In this document: positions 35,519 to 45,652 of the stretch, in pieces
Layout: each line of letters opens with the position of its first letter
Position numbering within the stretch: the first letter of the stretch is position 1
Source: Trametes villosa
Taxonomy: Eukaryota > Basidiomycota > Agaricomycetes > Polyporales > Polyporaceae
NCBI GenBank assembly: GCA_002964805.2
Contig: PUDQ02000048.1
Coordinates: forward strand, 1 to 64,000
Reading direction: 5' to 3'
Length of the DNA: 64,000 nucleotides
Position numbers and translations under genes: made by a program
Notes under the pieces: generated by a model
The model's database searches: none
What the model saw: the letters and a program-made list of their open reading frames with translations, nothing else
What the model was told of the DNA's origin: nothing

Positions 35519-37313
35519 TCAGACTTCAACACAGTGATGACCTGAGAACGGTCCTTCCCGCCTGTGGAGAGCCTGGTCGAGGACAGTCTTCCATCGCGCC
35601 TGAGCCAACGCATACGCGTTCTCTTCCATGTGAGAGCGCTCGAGCTCATACACGCCGTACGCCAAGACGATTTCGCATCGTTCAAGGGAAGGGTATGCGT
35701 CGGAAAAATGCTCCACGTAAGTTGCATCGGCGACGCCGTCATCCAACGCTGATGCCCAAAGCTCGAGATTACGCAGCGCGTTGGCGCGAGGTTCGACTTT
35801 GGCGCTGCTGCGCAAGGTGCCCTGGAGCGCGAGCTTGACGTCGGTGAGGCGCGTACACGAGTCGACGAGCTGCAGGAGTCCGTCAAGCGAAGGAGGGCTG
35901 AACTTCGGTTCCGAAGTCTCCGCTGGCGGCCACTGTCCCTCCATGAACCAGAAGCCGAGCGGAAACGGCGGAACGAGGCTGAGGAGCTCGAGGTGAGGAA
36001 GGCGCTGCCCGATGATCCAGAGGTCTTCGTCCGATACTTGAACAACCACGCTGATCTCGAGTTTGAGTGTGCGCAATGACGTGAACATCGGTAGTCGGTC
36101 CATCGTCACGAACGCCGTGAAGTATGCCCTTTCACGGTGCCGCAGGACGCGGATCGCCCGCTCCCCGAGTATCGCGTGGAAGTGTTGTAGCGTATTGGAG
36201 GATGGTAGCTCATCCCACGCGGGGTAGATCACACCGTCCCTGAAAGGTTCGGACTGTGTGTAGTAAATCATGACAGTTTCCAAGCGAAGGGGGTTGATGC
36301 GGGAGAGCAGGGATGAGATATTGACGGTGTGGCTCGTAATCGTCAATAACAGCTCTTGAAGGGATCCGAAAGCACGGATGAAGGATCCCGGAGAAGTGCG
36401 CTCCGGTTGTGCGTAGCGCAAGTGATCGAATTCCAGGATGGACAGGGTAGCGAGGGTGCTCAAGTGAGATGTAATGTGTTCACTCAAGAGGTATTCCCGA
36501 ATTCGCAGCGTTTCAAGGCAAGTCATAGCGGGGACGGCCCGGTTGATGTGTCCCCTGATAATACTGCCCGGATCGTCAACAGTATATCTGGATACAGGTA
36601 GGGGCGTCTGTTATAGGATTTAGGTCAGTCACAAACCAGACCACAGAAACGGCTTGCTGACCGAGGGGCCAACGGACGAGAAGTAGATCGAAGCTGAGGT
36701 AGAAGTAGCAAACGGCAGTAGATCGCGTTCGTCCAACATTCGTGGTACACCACATATTCGAGATTGGGGAAAGGAGCGAGTGACCCGGATCCATGCCGCA
36801 TGAGATAAGCCTCCAGATGGACCAGAGCTGCGTTCTCGTTCAGCTCATCAAGCCTGGCAAAGGGCGTCTGGTAGGGCAGGATAACGCCAATGGTGCGTAT
36901 GCGTCGCACGTAGGGGTCGAGTCGAGCCCAGTCAGCCTCACCCAGCCACGTGGAATGCCATTCTTGTGGCTATGAGAAAGTTAGCTTGACATCGAGATTT
37001 TGACAGCGATGAAGACGAGTCGTACCGTGAGCAGTCCTCCCTCCGCCTGAGCTCCGGGAAGTACTCTGGATCGTTCTCCCGGCAGTACGTACTTGACGAG
37101 TACGAGCGGGTCTGGTATTTCTCGCCAAAGCACGTCGTTGGCGAGCTCCTGGAAGGTTTTACACGTCCGCGCAACGCTCGCGAGCGTACGGAGCGCGCTC
37201 TCTTCTCGGTGGAGGATCACTGGGAGGGTAGGGGCCCGATTATGATACACATGTCCGTCCAGATGTTCGATGATCTCTCGAAGGATTTCGTGGATGAGCA
37301 AGCAAGGGTGCAT
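35519..37313 (-). CDS. F-box/LRR protein C of the tandem array
   Basis: Three exons are proposed (37026-37313, 36662-36969, 35519-36587), giving 554 aa. The F-box segment reads MHPCLLIHEILREIIEHLDG, then LASVARTCKTFQELANDVLW. Exon 2 contains FPNLEYVVYHECWTNAIYC. LRR-like segments follow (LRTLKLEISVVVQV, LPHLELLSLVPPFPL, LRNLELWASALDDGV). Relative to B, the end of exon 2 has lost bases, and the intron 2 phase has changed from 0 to 2 so that the frame is kept. This is a compensated splice-site change, or else a sign of early decay. It lies directly downstream of the RING gene on the same strand. Confidence 0.8.
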
Positions 37314-37562
37314 GATAGCTCGATGAGCTGAACGTCGACGTTGAGGTCAAGCTGAAGAGAGCAACGGTTCAGTCTACTAGTATTTCCACAAGCGCTACGA
37401 AGGCTAATATCGTTATTGATGTCACTACAAGGCGGATTAGTGACTGAGTGATCGCTATTAGACCAAGAGTTCCAGCCTAGACTTAGACTATACACTTCCG
37501 TTCGATATACGATAATCCTGGCTACATGACGCAACAATGCAGGACAACAAGCTGATGGGCGA

Positions 37563-39562
37563 TTAGTAGTTGTACTCGTCGTCGTCGTACCCCTCGCCGT
37601 CTTCGTCGGACAGGTCTTCATAGCGCGCTCCTCGCCTTGGCACCGACCCGTCGTCACCGTACATATCGCTAGAAGTTGAGACTCAACGTCAGCTCTATCC
37701 CCACTGCACATATATAAGGCGGAAAACGTACTATTCACGCGCGGCGACCTCAGCAGCAAGATCTCTGAAGGAGGACGCGATGAGCCGTCACGTTTTCAGC
37801 GGTACGGAGCGCAAGACAGCACGTACCCCTCGTCGTCGCTCGCGTCGTCATCATCTACACGTCCTTCTCCGTGGCTGGCGCCATCGTCCTCTTCGTCTTC
37901 GGAGGTGATCACGATCGCTGTCCTTCCCCGAGCAGCGGGCCCGCCACGCCGCCTGCCAAAGCGAACGAATTCCACCTCGTCCTGCTCCCCGTCGTCATCG
38001 CCGTCCGCCTCTGAGAGGTCGATGACGGAGTCCCGATCGAGGTCCACGGAGGGCGCACGAACCCGACGAGGCCGGTCATCACCGCCGTCGTCAATGAAGC
38101 TGCTCTCGTACCCTTCCTCGTCTTCCTCGTCCGCGGAGCCTTCGCCGTGTGGGCCGTCATGAACGAAGGCGGGGTGTGCGGGCGCAGCGGGCCTGAAGAC
38201 GACCTGCTCGGCCTCGAAGTCGATGGGCTCGTCGTAGTGACGCGACTCGACCGAGTATGAGCTGTCGGTGTCCTCGTCGTGGCGAAGCTCGGGGAAGTTG
38301 AACAGCCGCCGGATCATGTCCAGGTGGCCCCAGCCGCCGGCGTCGTCGGCGATGGAGTCCTCATCCTCGTCTTCGTCGATGGAGTCATCCCAGATTCCGG
38401 GGTCCCCCCAGTGCCCGATGATGTCGTCGTCGAGCTCGTCCGGGTCGTGGCCCAATGGGTCGTGCCCAGGGTAGACGCGGCCGCACTGGGAGCACGCGCC
38501 GTCCTCGATCTCGTGGTGGCAGTCTATGCAGCGGTAGATGCCGCCGTCTTCGTCGTCTCGCAGTCCCATGAGTTGCTGCATGAGTGCGGGTGGGTGGCCT
38601 TCGGGGAAAATGCCGTGATGCCCAGGCGCTGGGCGGAAGATCCCAGACCAAGGGTCGGCGTTCGCAGGACCGTCTTCGACCGGCACCGGTGGTGGGAGGA
38701 GAGGCGCCTGTGCAAGGCCGCTCTTGACGAGGGTGGCGACCATGTCCTTGATCGTCCATATCTCTATGGGCCGCTCTCTGATGGCTGTACGACAGTGGGG
38801 ACACGTCTTCTTCCTGAGCCACACTGGGAGGACTTCGTTCGCGGGGACATCGGGTGGTGGAGCCTTGAACCAGTTGACTAGGCACTGGTGACAAGCAGAG
38901 TGGCCACAAGGGGCGAGCGCAAAGGGTTTGTGCATAAGGTCGAGACAGATTTGGCATGAGAGCGACTGCTGGAAAGAAGACAAGAGAGTCTCATGCTGCG
39001 ATACAAGCTGCAGATGCGGCGTGAGCGGCGCAATGCGTAGTGAGGAGAGTACACGTACGTTAGCCTTGGAGGATACCTTGTCTTCCAAATCGGTAATTTG
39101 TTGTTGGCTCGTCCGTACAGTGTCGTCGTCGGGAGTGGCTCGCCCCTTCCCCTTGCTGGAGCTGGAGTGGGCTGGCGAAGACCCTCGCGCTGCTGGTTCA
39201 GAAGAGCCTGGATCCAACGGTGGTGCGCTGACTTCTTCGATTTGAGCAGTCGGTGCTGGGCTAGCCGCCAGGGTCATAGAACGCGACCGCGACCGCGACC
39301 CAGATGCTTCGGGCGCGTCGTGCGCGTCTGCGTCAAGTGGGCCTTGGGCGTGCACGACAGACACCTTGCGTTTCTTCTTCTTCCGCTTCTTCCTATCTTT
39401 CGTCTCCTTCTTCGCCTCAGTCTCTAGGAGACCCTCCTCTGGTTTAGTTCTCTTCGCATCCCGTTGTTCAGAGTCGGAGTCGGCTAAGGCTCTCTTCTTC
39501 GGATTTGTCGCCTGAGATACGGGTGAAAGCACTGAGACAGATCTGCCTCGTGGTGAAGACAT
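37563..39562 (-). CDS. RING-finger E3 ubiquitin ligase, CHFR-like
   Basis: Four exons are proposed, 5' to 3': 39059-39562, 37827-39007, 37732-37764 and 37563-37668, giving 607 aa. The N-terminus is Lys/Ser/Glu-rich with a basic cluster (KDRKKRKKKKRK) and a short coiled coil (ITDLEDKVSSKAN). The C3HC4 RING is at about 185-245: CQICLDLM, APCGHSACHQCL and CPHCRT. A second zinc-binding cluster follows (YRCIDCHHEIEDGACSQC), as in fungal CHFR-type ligases. The long C-terminal tail is very acidic. The last two exons were added because a strong GTACGT donor inside the apparent final exon leads in phase to a 33-nt exon and then to EDLSDEDGEGYDDDEY. The start at 39562 (MSSPRGRS) is preferred to an in-frame ATG at 39661. 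Confidence 0.88.
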
Positions 39563-39699
39563 GGCTCGCGACGCTTCAAACCACGGTGGGGATGGCAAAA
39601 GAGTGGGGAGGTGGTAGAGGTTCGGCGGAGAGCTGTGGCTCGCGCAGGCTGTGTCGGACATTTCTTGGGCGCCTTCCGATGCCTCGGGACCGGACTCGA

Positions 39700-40060
39700 G
39701 GGCGGCGAGGGCGGCCCGTCATCGCGAGGGCGCCCGAGGGTGAACAAATGATCGGGAGGCCCACGGGATGATATCGGGAGACTGGGCCCGTAAGCGAGAG
39801 ACCCTCCCGATGACATCAGGAGAACGTGCCTGCACGCGGGATGCGGTGCCCCGGCAGCCCGAGGGCATCACGATGGGGGATCGAGCCTCGCGATGCTTGG
39901 GCTCCCCCCCGATGCCGTAGCCGTCCTCGGGAGGTTCAAAGAGGCTCGCGATGCCCCGGGGGGCCTGGAGGGCCCTCGGGTACCTGACTTCTCCCCGAGG
40001 AGGCAAAAAGTATCGTGATACAGATCTCGAGGGGGGCAACGTCATCTCGAGTTGGCCGGC
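39700..40060. repeat. GC-rich block built from CCCGAGG/TCGGGAG/GATG motifs
   Basis: Many near-palindromic short motifs recur (CCCGAGG, CCTCGGGAG, CCCGATG, CGCGATG). A block at 55490-55745 shares the motif set and a CCCGAGGAGGC...CTCGAG stretch in the same orientation. The relationship is suggestive, not proven. Confidence 0.4.
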
Positions 40061-40285
40061 CCACCCGCGCCTCCGCAGCTCACTCCATCACTTACAGGCA
40101 TACTTACTACTCTGCTCTTACCCACATAGTTCAACGTTATTGTGGCACTTCCAATTGGACTTGCGTTTATGACTTACTAGATTATATTTGTTCGTAAGGT
40201 CACTTAATCTATCGGATTGTTAGTTGGGGATCTAAGGACGGGTTTTGTGAGTCAGTTATACTAGAGTAGAGGGGAAGAAAGGCAC

Positions 40286-40365
40286 GCACCTTGCGGATTC
40301 GAACGCGCGACCACGGGGAGAATAAGCGCTAAGCTGGACGGTCAAAACCACTACGCCACAGATGC
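40286..40365 (-). pseudogene. tRNA-like sequence (degenerate tRNA gene or SINE head)
   Basis: The minus strand shows an A-box-like TGGCGTAGTGG and a perfect B-box core GTTCGAATC about 50 nt apart. The outer seven bases at each end (GCATCTG and AAGGTGC) pair at six of seven positions, as in an acceptor stem. The T-stem does not pair properly and no anticodon arm can be drawn with confidence. A decayed tRNA or a tRNA-derived SINE head is more likely than a working tRNA. Confidence 0.45.
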
Positions 40366-40575
40366 TTTGTATACAGGCATTGTGGATGCTACTAGTGAGG
40401 CAAGTCCGTCGGCCTTGAATGCATATAACCTCGAAGTTCAATCCTAGCATCCTCTTGGTTGACGACAGCACCCATTCAACAAATAAGGACCCTTTGGAGA
40501 GCATTTGCAGCAGAGAAGGAGTTTATACATAGAAGAGATTTCGTAATGCTACAGCATGTTTGATTTCAAGACTAC

Positions 40576-43248
40576 TTACTTCGCCTTCGACCTAGTTGCC
40601 CTCGTAGCGCGAGCCGCAGGAACCTCAGCGACGGCCGACTCACCAGATGCCCCTACCGCCGGAAAGCCGTCCGGAGACACATCACTGGACACGGCCGCCT
40701 TCTTACGGCCTCCACGCTTGCTAGGCGCCTTCCGGGCAGGAGGGGCACCGGCGTCCACTGGCGCCGGCGGTGCAACCGCCTGCCTCCCGAGCTCGACGTC
40801 GGCCAGTGCGGCAACCAGTGAATCGGCGGGGTTGGATGCGGGGCCCTGGGCCGGCGATAGTTGCTGAGGCGGCAGCGTTGTGTCCGGAGCAGCCTGTTGC
40901 TTTCGCCGTGGGCGCGGGCGCGGCGGTCCGGGGGCACGCTCTGGTACTGCTTGTGGAGATGTATCCTGCGCGGACGCTTCAAGCAGGGATGACGAGTTCG
41001 GGGACAATGAAGAGAGGGGCGGTGAGTGCTACTGCGGCACCGACGGCGGCGGCGGCGGCGGCGGCGGGAGCTGGAAGGGAGCCGAAGGCGGCGGCACGAG
41101 CTGCGAGAACGCCGGCGGGGCGAGTTGCAAGGGCACCGGCGGCGGCAGCACGGACTGAGAGGGCGTCGGCAGCGCGGGCTGCGTGGATGAGGACCGGGGC
41201 GACGGCGACGGCGCAAGCTGGGGGGAAAATGGCTGTGGGGGAGGGGCCTGGGCGAGCGCAGAAGCTGACAGCAGCACCGGCCTCTCTATCAGCGAGGCCG
41301 CTATGGGATACGAAGAAGCGGACGCACTGTGAAGTTCCGGGATGAGTTCCCGTGGCAGTACAGCAGCGTGGCCCGACATGGCCGAGACAGGCACCGGCCG
41401 AACGCGTGAGCTGGAAGAGGTTGACGTCGATGTCGACGTCGAGGGTGCGAAAGGGGCGGCGTACGAGACCTGTGATGACGCTGGGGAGGTCGTCGGAGTG
41501 ACACCTGTTGCGGGCGATCCCGCCGCATGCCCCTGAGGAGAGATGCTAGACCCGGGCACAGGGTAGTGAGCAGGCGTCGCAGCTGGGATGACGCCCGTGT
41601 GGTTGCTCGCGCTGCTCTGGGTGTATTCGATGGCGTCGTCGTCGTCGCTGTCGTCGCTCTCAGTAGGGGCCGCCTCCAACTCGACGGTCAGGTCGCCTTC
41701 CAGCTCTTCAAGATCCCGAGGGTCCATCCGGGTGTTGCCACTCTGCGGCTCGAGGCTGACCTCCTGGGAGGCGACGCCGTCGACGCCGCGGAAGACCTCT
41801 CCCTCGAGCCACTTGAAGAGCGCGATGAAACGAGGCATGTCGCGGTACTCGACTAGTGTCTTGACATACTCGTCGTATAGAGTACTGTAGTTCGTCTTAG
41901 TCACGAAACCGATCTCCTCGAACGTCGGGTCCGGCGAGAGCAGATATCGAACCTGTTGCATATTCGTTAGAAGCGGTCGAAAGGACGGGTTCTGAGGAAC
42001 TTACCGCCACCGCCGCGAACGCGACCGCGCCGCAAGTCAGCGATTTGACGCCGAAGACAATGCCGGTAGACGTGCTCGCCGGTCTCTCCCTCTCGAGCGA
42101 GCTCTCGCCGAAATACATCACCCGCAAGAACTGTGGTTGTCGTAAGTCATCGCTGTTGCATTGAATTGAAGCTGGATTCGATATCGGATACACGTACCGA
42201 GGGAATCGCCATATTCTTGAACATATACTTCTTTTTCATCCGATGCTCCAGCGGCCAGTCCGGGTAGATGATCGGCACGTAAAGATTGTTCAGGTTCTTG
42301 CTGTCCCGCCAGTACTGACACTGCGGATCGTCGCCGATGACTTGCAAGCTGTTCTTGTGGCCGCCGAGGAGAACTTTCGGGTCGAGGTCCCGAATGTGCG
42401 CGAAGATCTGGGCTCGGCACTTCCGGGCAGCGGCTAAGATCTTGCTCTTCTGATCGAGGACGCCGGCTGTGAACTGGTTCATGAGGAGATCAGCAAGAAG
42501 ACACTTAGAACACACGAGACACGCCACACTCACCTGGCTGATCACGAACGCATTGGTGAAGTGAGGAAGCAGGGTCGCCGGTACCACTTGGGAGAGCTGA
42601 GCGGCGTACGCGCGATCGAGGGCGGCGGCCTTCGCCTCGGCCGTCACGTGCGCTGTGTCAGGGTACCTCACGTCGTGGTCGTAGGGATCGAGGTGCTTGG
42701 CGTTCGCAATCAGAGCGTAAGCCTTGGAGTCCCGCGGCGGGGCCCACGGCTTATGTAGGATGCAATACTTCCGGCCGGTCGCGCGTGCCTCTCCTCGGAG
42801 AGGCTCCAGAGGGTCGTCGTCGTCGGCGCGAAGCGGCGCAGGGTTGGGCGCGGAGGAGCCCGAGGCGGCCGAGGCTGAACCCGCCGATTCCGGTCCGTCG
42901 GAAGCAGTTAGGCGGCTGTGGAGCTCTTGAGGGGCGGTTTTGGTGGTCTTCTTCTTACGTGACTTGGGCTGGTTAGCGACCGCTACCTTCAACTCGAGCT
43001 CTCGTATCCTCTTCTTCAGTGCTTGTTCCTCGAGCTGCCAAGCATGTAGTTGCTAAAGTGTGAGGACGATCAGTACCGATCTACGTATCCTGCAGTCAAC
43101 GTACGCCATATCCGCCCTTCAGGCCGGGGACGGAGTCGAAGCTGTGGTCGTCGCCGTCCTCGTCCTCCTCGTCCTCCTCGTCGACATCCTGGCGGTAGTC
43201 GGGGACTGCGCCGGGAGGCTGGATAGAGTGAGGCTGGTGCACGTTCAT
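40576..43248 (-). CDS. Basidiomycete proline-rich hypothetical protein with coiled coil
   Basis: The proposed exons, 5' to 3', are 43105-43248, 42534-43052, 42198-42473, 42005-42130, 41041-41952 and 40576-40965, giving 788 aa. An acidic N-terminus is followed by a coiled coil (WQLEEQALKKRIRELELKV). A conserved core (about residues 100-420) contains QYWRDSKNLNNLYVPIIYPD, LRVMYFGESSLERE and RYLLSPDPTFEEIGFVTKTN. I associate this core with a large family of unknown function in agaricomycetes. The rest is Pro/Ser/Thr-rich. The last intron is uncertain; without it the protein ends at 41029 (662 aa). The proposed last exon adds a basic tail (KRGGRKKAAV). No enzymatic motif is recognised. Confidence 0.72.
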
Positions 43249-43781
43249 AATGCACTGCTAGTACAAGCCGGGAACTGGATCAGACGACGACTTATGCAGG
43301 ATGGTTGGTGGTCGAGCTCACCTGTCGGTTGTTGAAGGAACCAGAGGAGAGAGGACTGCAGGGGATGACGGTTCGGGCAGTGAGCGATCGTTCTTTTAAG
43401 GAGGATGGGACAGACCTAAGGGAGCCTGGAGCGGCGTCGACGTGAAGGGCTCGCTGCCATGAGTGGCGGCATGGAGCGGTACTGGAGGAGAGAAGATACG
43501 TAAAGACGGTGCTGCGCAGGGGGAAGCAGGAGCTATCTATGAATCAGCGTGGTGGAGATCATTACACGGCATGTCATCTGGGCAAATGCGGGGCAATGTC
43601 GCCTGTATAAGCTCTGGCACGGGGGAGAAAGAGGATCCCCGACGGGCATCCACTCGGAGCGTGCAAGGGGCCTGTGATCATATTCTTCACAAGAATCTCA
43701 CAGTGCTGTACAAGCGTTCCTGTCCACGATCCATTTAGCTGCTCATACAGCAAACAAGAAACTTGCAAACATACCGCTGTA
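43249..43781. other. Intergenic region, no gene seen
   Basis: This 533-bp stretch lies between the proline-rich protein gene and the 3' end of the Tet-like gene. No supported coding segment is present. Confidence 0.45.
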
Positions 43782-45652
43782 TCATCTAGCCTCAAGCTCC
43801 CCCCACTTGCTCCACATCTCAACTCCTTTCAGCCACCGCTCTGCACCGGTCAGGGTGTGAACGCCTCCCTCGGCGGCGAAGGTCTTCTGAGACTTACACC
43901 CGCACTCCACCCAGCGGAAAAGCCCGCCGGCGGAGTACTGTGTGAAGGAGCATCTCTTCTCAGAGCTCTGCACGACGGTATTGGAGTGCCGAAGGATCGC
44001 CGACGGGATGAGGATGAGCGAGCCGGGAGGAAACTCGATCATGAGGTTCAAATCCCAGAGAAGCAGATGTCCTCCTTCTCTGGGATTGAATCTCCCAATC
44101 GCCGTGATCGCACACCATCCTGCAGGGAGGTTCAGATGATCAGTATGCACGTTAGTGACCACCTGCGGGCCGAGATTAAATGTGGCGCAGCCAAAAACGC
44201 TCTTCGGGAAGTTCGGCTTCAGGGCGGGGTTGTCGGCGAGCAGCGTGGTCATCGTTGCAGCGTAGTACGCATGCAATCGGGGGGCATACAGCTTGAAAGC
44301 AGCTAGGAGGGAATGTTAGGCCATAGTCAACAGTTCATACACGGTATAACACATACCGTCGCCGAACCCCGCAATTCGTTGAATGGCCGGATTGTTCAGC
44401 AACTGAAAAGTCGTGTTGCGATCGTGCGGTGAGTGCGCCAGGTTACTGACTCGCTAAGACACCTCGAAAAGTGAGTACGGGCTCGGTGAAGAACTGCGAT
44501 GGGACTCGCCTTCTGGCCACCACCGTAAGAGATGCCCGCTGCTAACGCGAGGAACGAGCCCCGGCGGTGCGCGATCCGCTTGGAGTCGAGACTATACGTA
44601 GCTCTCGCGGCATCGAACGCTTTCGCAGCGTCTGCCTGTACGTGCGCCCATCCTTCGACGTCCCGCGGACTCCCGACGAGGACTGCGAAGACTCGGGATT
44701 CTTTGTCTAACAGCGGACGAGCCTCCCTAATGAGTATGGTGAGTTTGGCGTGTCTACGGTAATGAAACCGATGCTGACCTTCCGTCCCATGAGACGTATC
44801 GGAATCCGAGCTCCAGAGCGTCCGCCTTGGTTAGGGGGCGATTGTGTCCAGGTGCTTGCGAAAGCCGGCGCCCAACAAACCCAGTGCTAGCCACTGTACC
44901 CTGTCTGTCAACGCTCTTGCCCTTGGGCAATGCGCCTGAGTCTGTTAGTCCGGCGATATTATATCAGGGATCAGACAGTGGTCAGGCTGTGTGAAATTTA
45001 CCTGAGATGTTTATGTCCACTGGCATAGCTTTGCCCCTCTGGCGATTCTTGAGAGCGACAAGCTTGATGCAACGTCCGACCGACCCTTGTGTGCTGCTCA
45101 TCTTGGCCTGAGCGAAGCGAGTGGCTTTACGAAGCTGCTTGAATCGCGCCTTGTCCCGAGATTTAGCCTTCTTGGGTATTGCTTTAGCTTCCATCGACGC
45201 CAAAGCGATAGTACACCCAGGGTCGCCAGAGCTCTGCGGCGTCTGGATCCTGTATATTAACACTGTCAATGTGCGAGCCTAAAGAATCTGTTAGGATATG
45301 AATGCGTTGAGGACTTACGACTCCACAGGAAGGTCGTCTTCGTCGGCGATTGAGGACGTTAGCGCGGCTTGAGCGCGCAACTTCGCGTCATGTGTCAATT
45401 GGTCGAGTTGCACTTCGACCTGGAGGGGCACCCCGGCGTCGATCTCCCAAGACGGGCATTCAATGCTTGATTGAAACTAAGACTGTTGCATTAGGGTGTT
45501 GAACGCGGTGAGGAAAGGCTGGGAAAAGACTTGCCTTCGGGGACCTGAGTGCTGTCATCGCTGAGGCACCAGATCCTGTTGAGGTATGAGTACAGGTCGA
45601 TGGTGAGAAGTGGAAAATCCGAGGCGGGTCGGACAGGGGCTGGGGACACTAT
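43782..45652 (-). CDS. Tet-like 2OG-Fe(II) dioxygenase family protein (5' end uncertain)
   Basis: Seven exons are supported, 5' to 3': 45545-45652, 45319-45476, 45002-45249, 44779-44941, 44510-44726, 44357-44453 and 43782-44302, for at least 503 aa. A further 5' exon with the start codon was not identified. The C-terminal part has the 2OG-Fe(II) oxygenase layout: an HTD (HxD) iron ligand pair at about residue 384, GGHLLLWDL, a distal His in ILRHSN, and then SFTQYSAGGLFRW. Upstream are family-typical blocks: DKESRVFAVLVGSP, HRRGSFLALAAGISYGGGQK and NPAIQRIAGFGD. Basidiomycetes have expanded Tet/JBP-type dioxygenases, often spread with transposons. Oxidation of methylated bases is a family-level expectation only. 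One intron appears to use a GC-AG pair (44454-44509). Confidence 0.72.

Larger units (their letters stand above)
39563..40575. other. Intergenic region with GC-rich block and tRNA-like relic
   Basis: No protein gene is seen. It holds the RING promoter, a GC-rich block of short repeated motifs (39700-40060) and a tRNA-like sequence (40286-40365). Confidence 0.5.
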
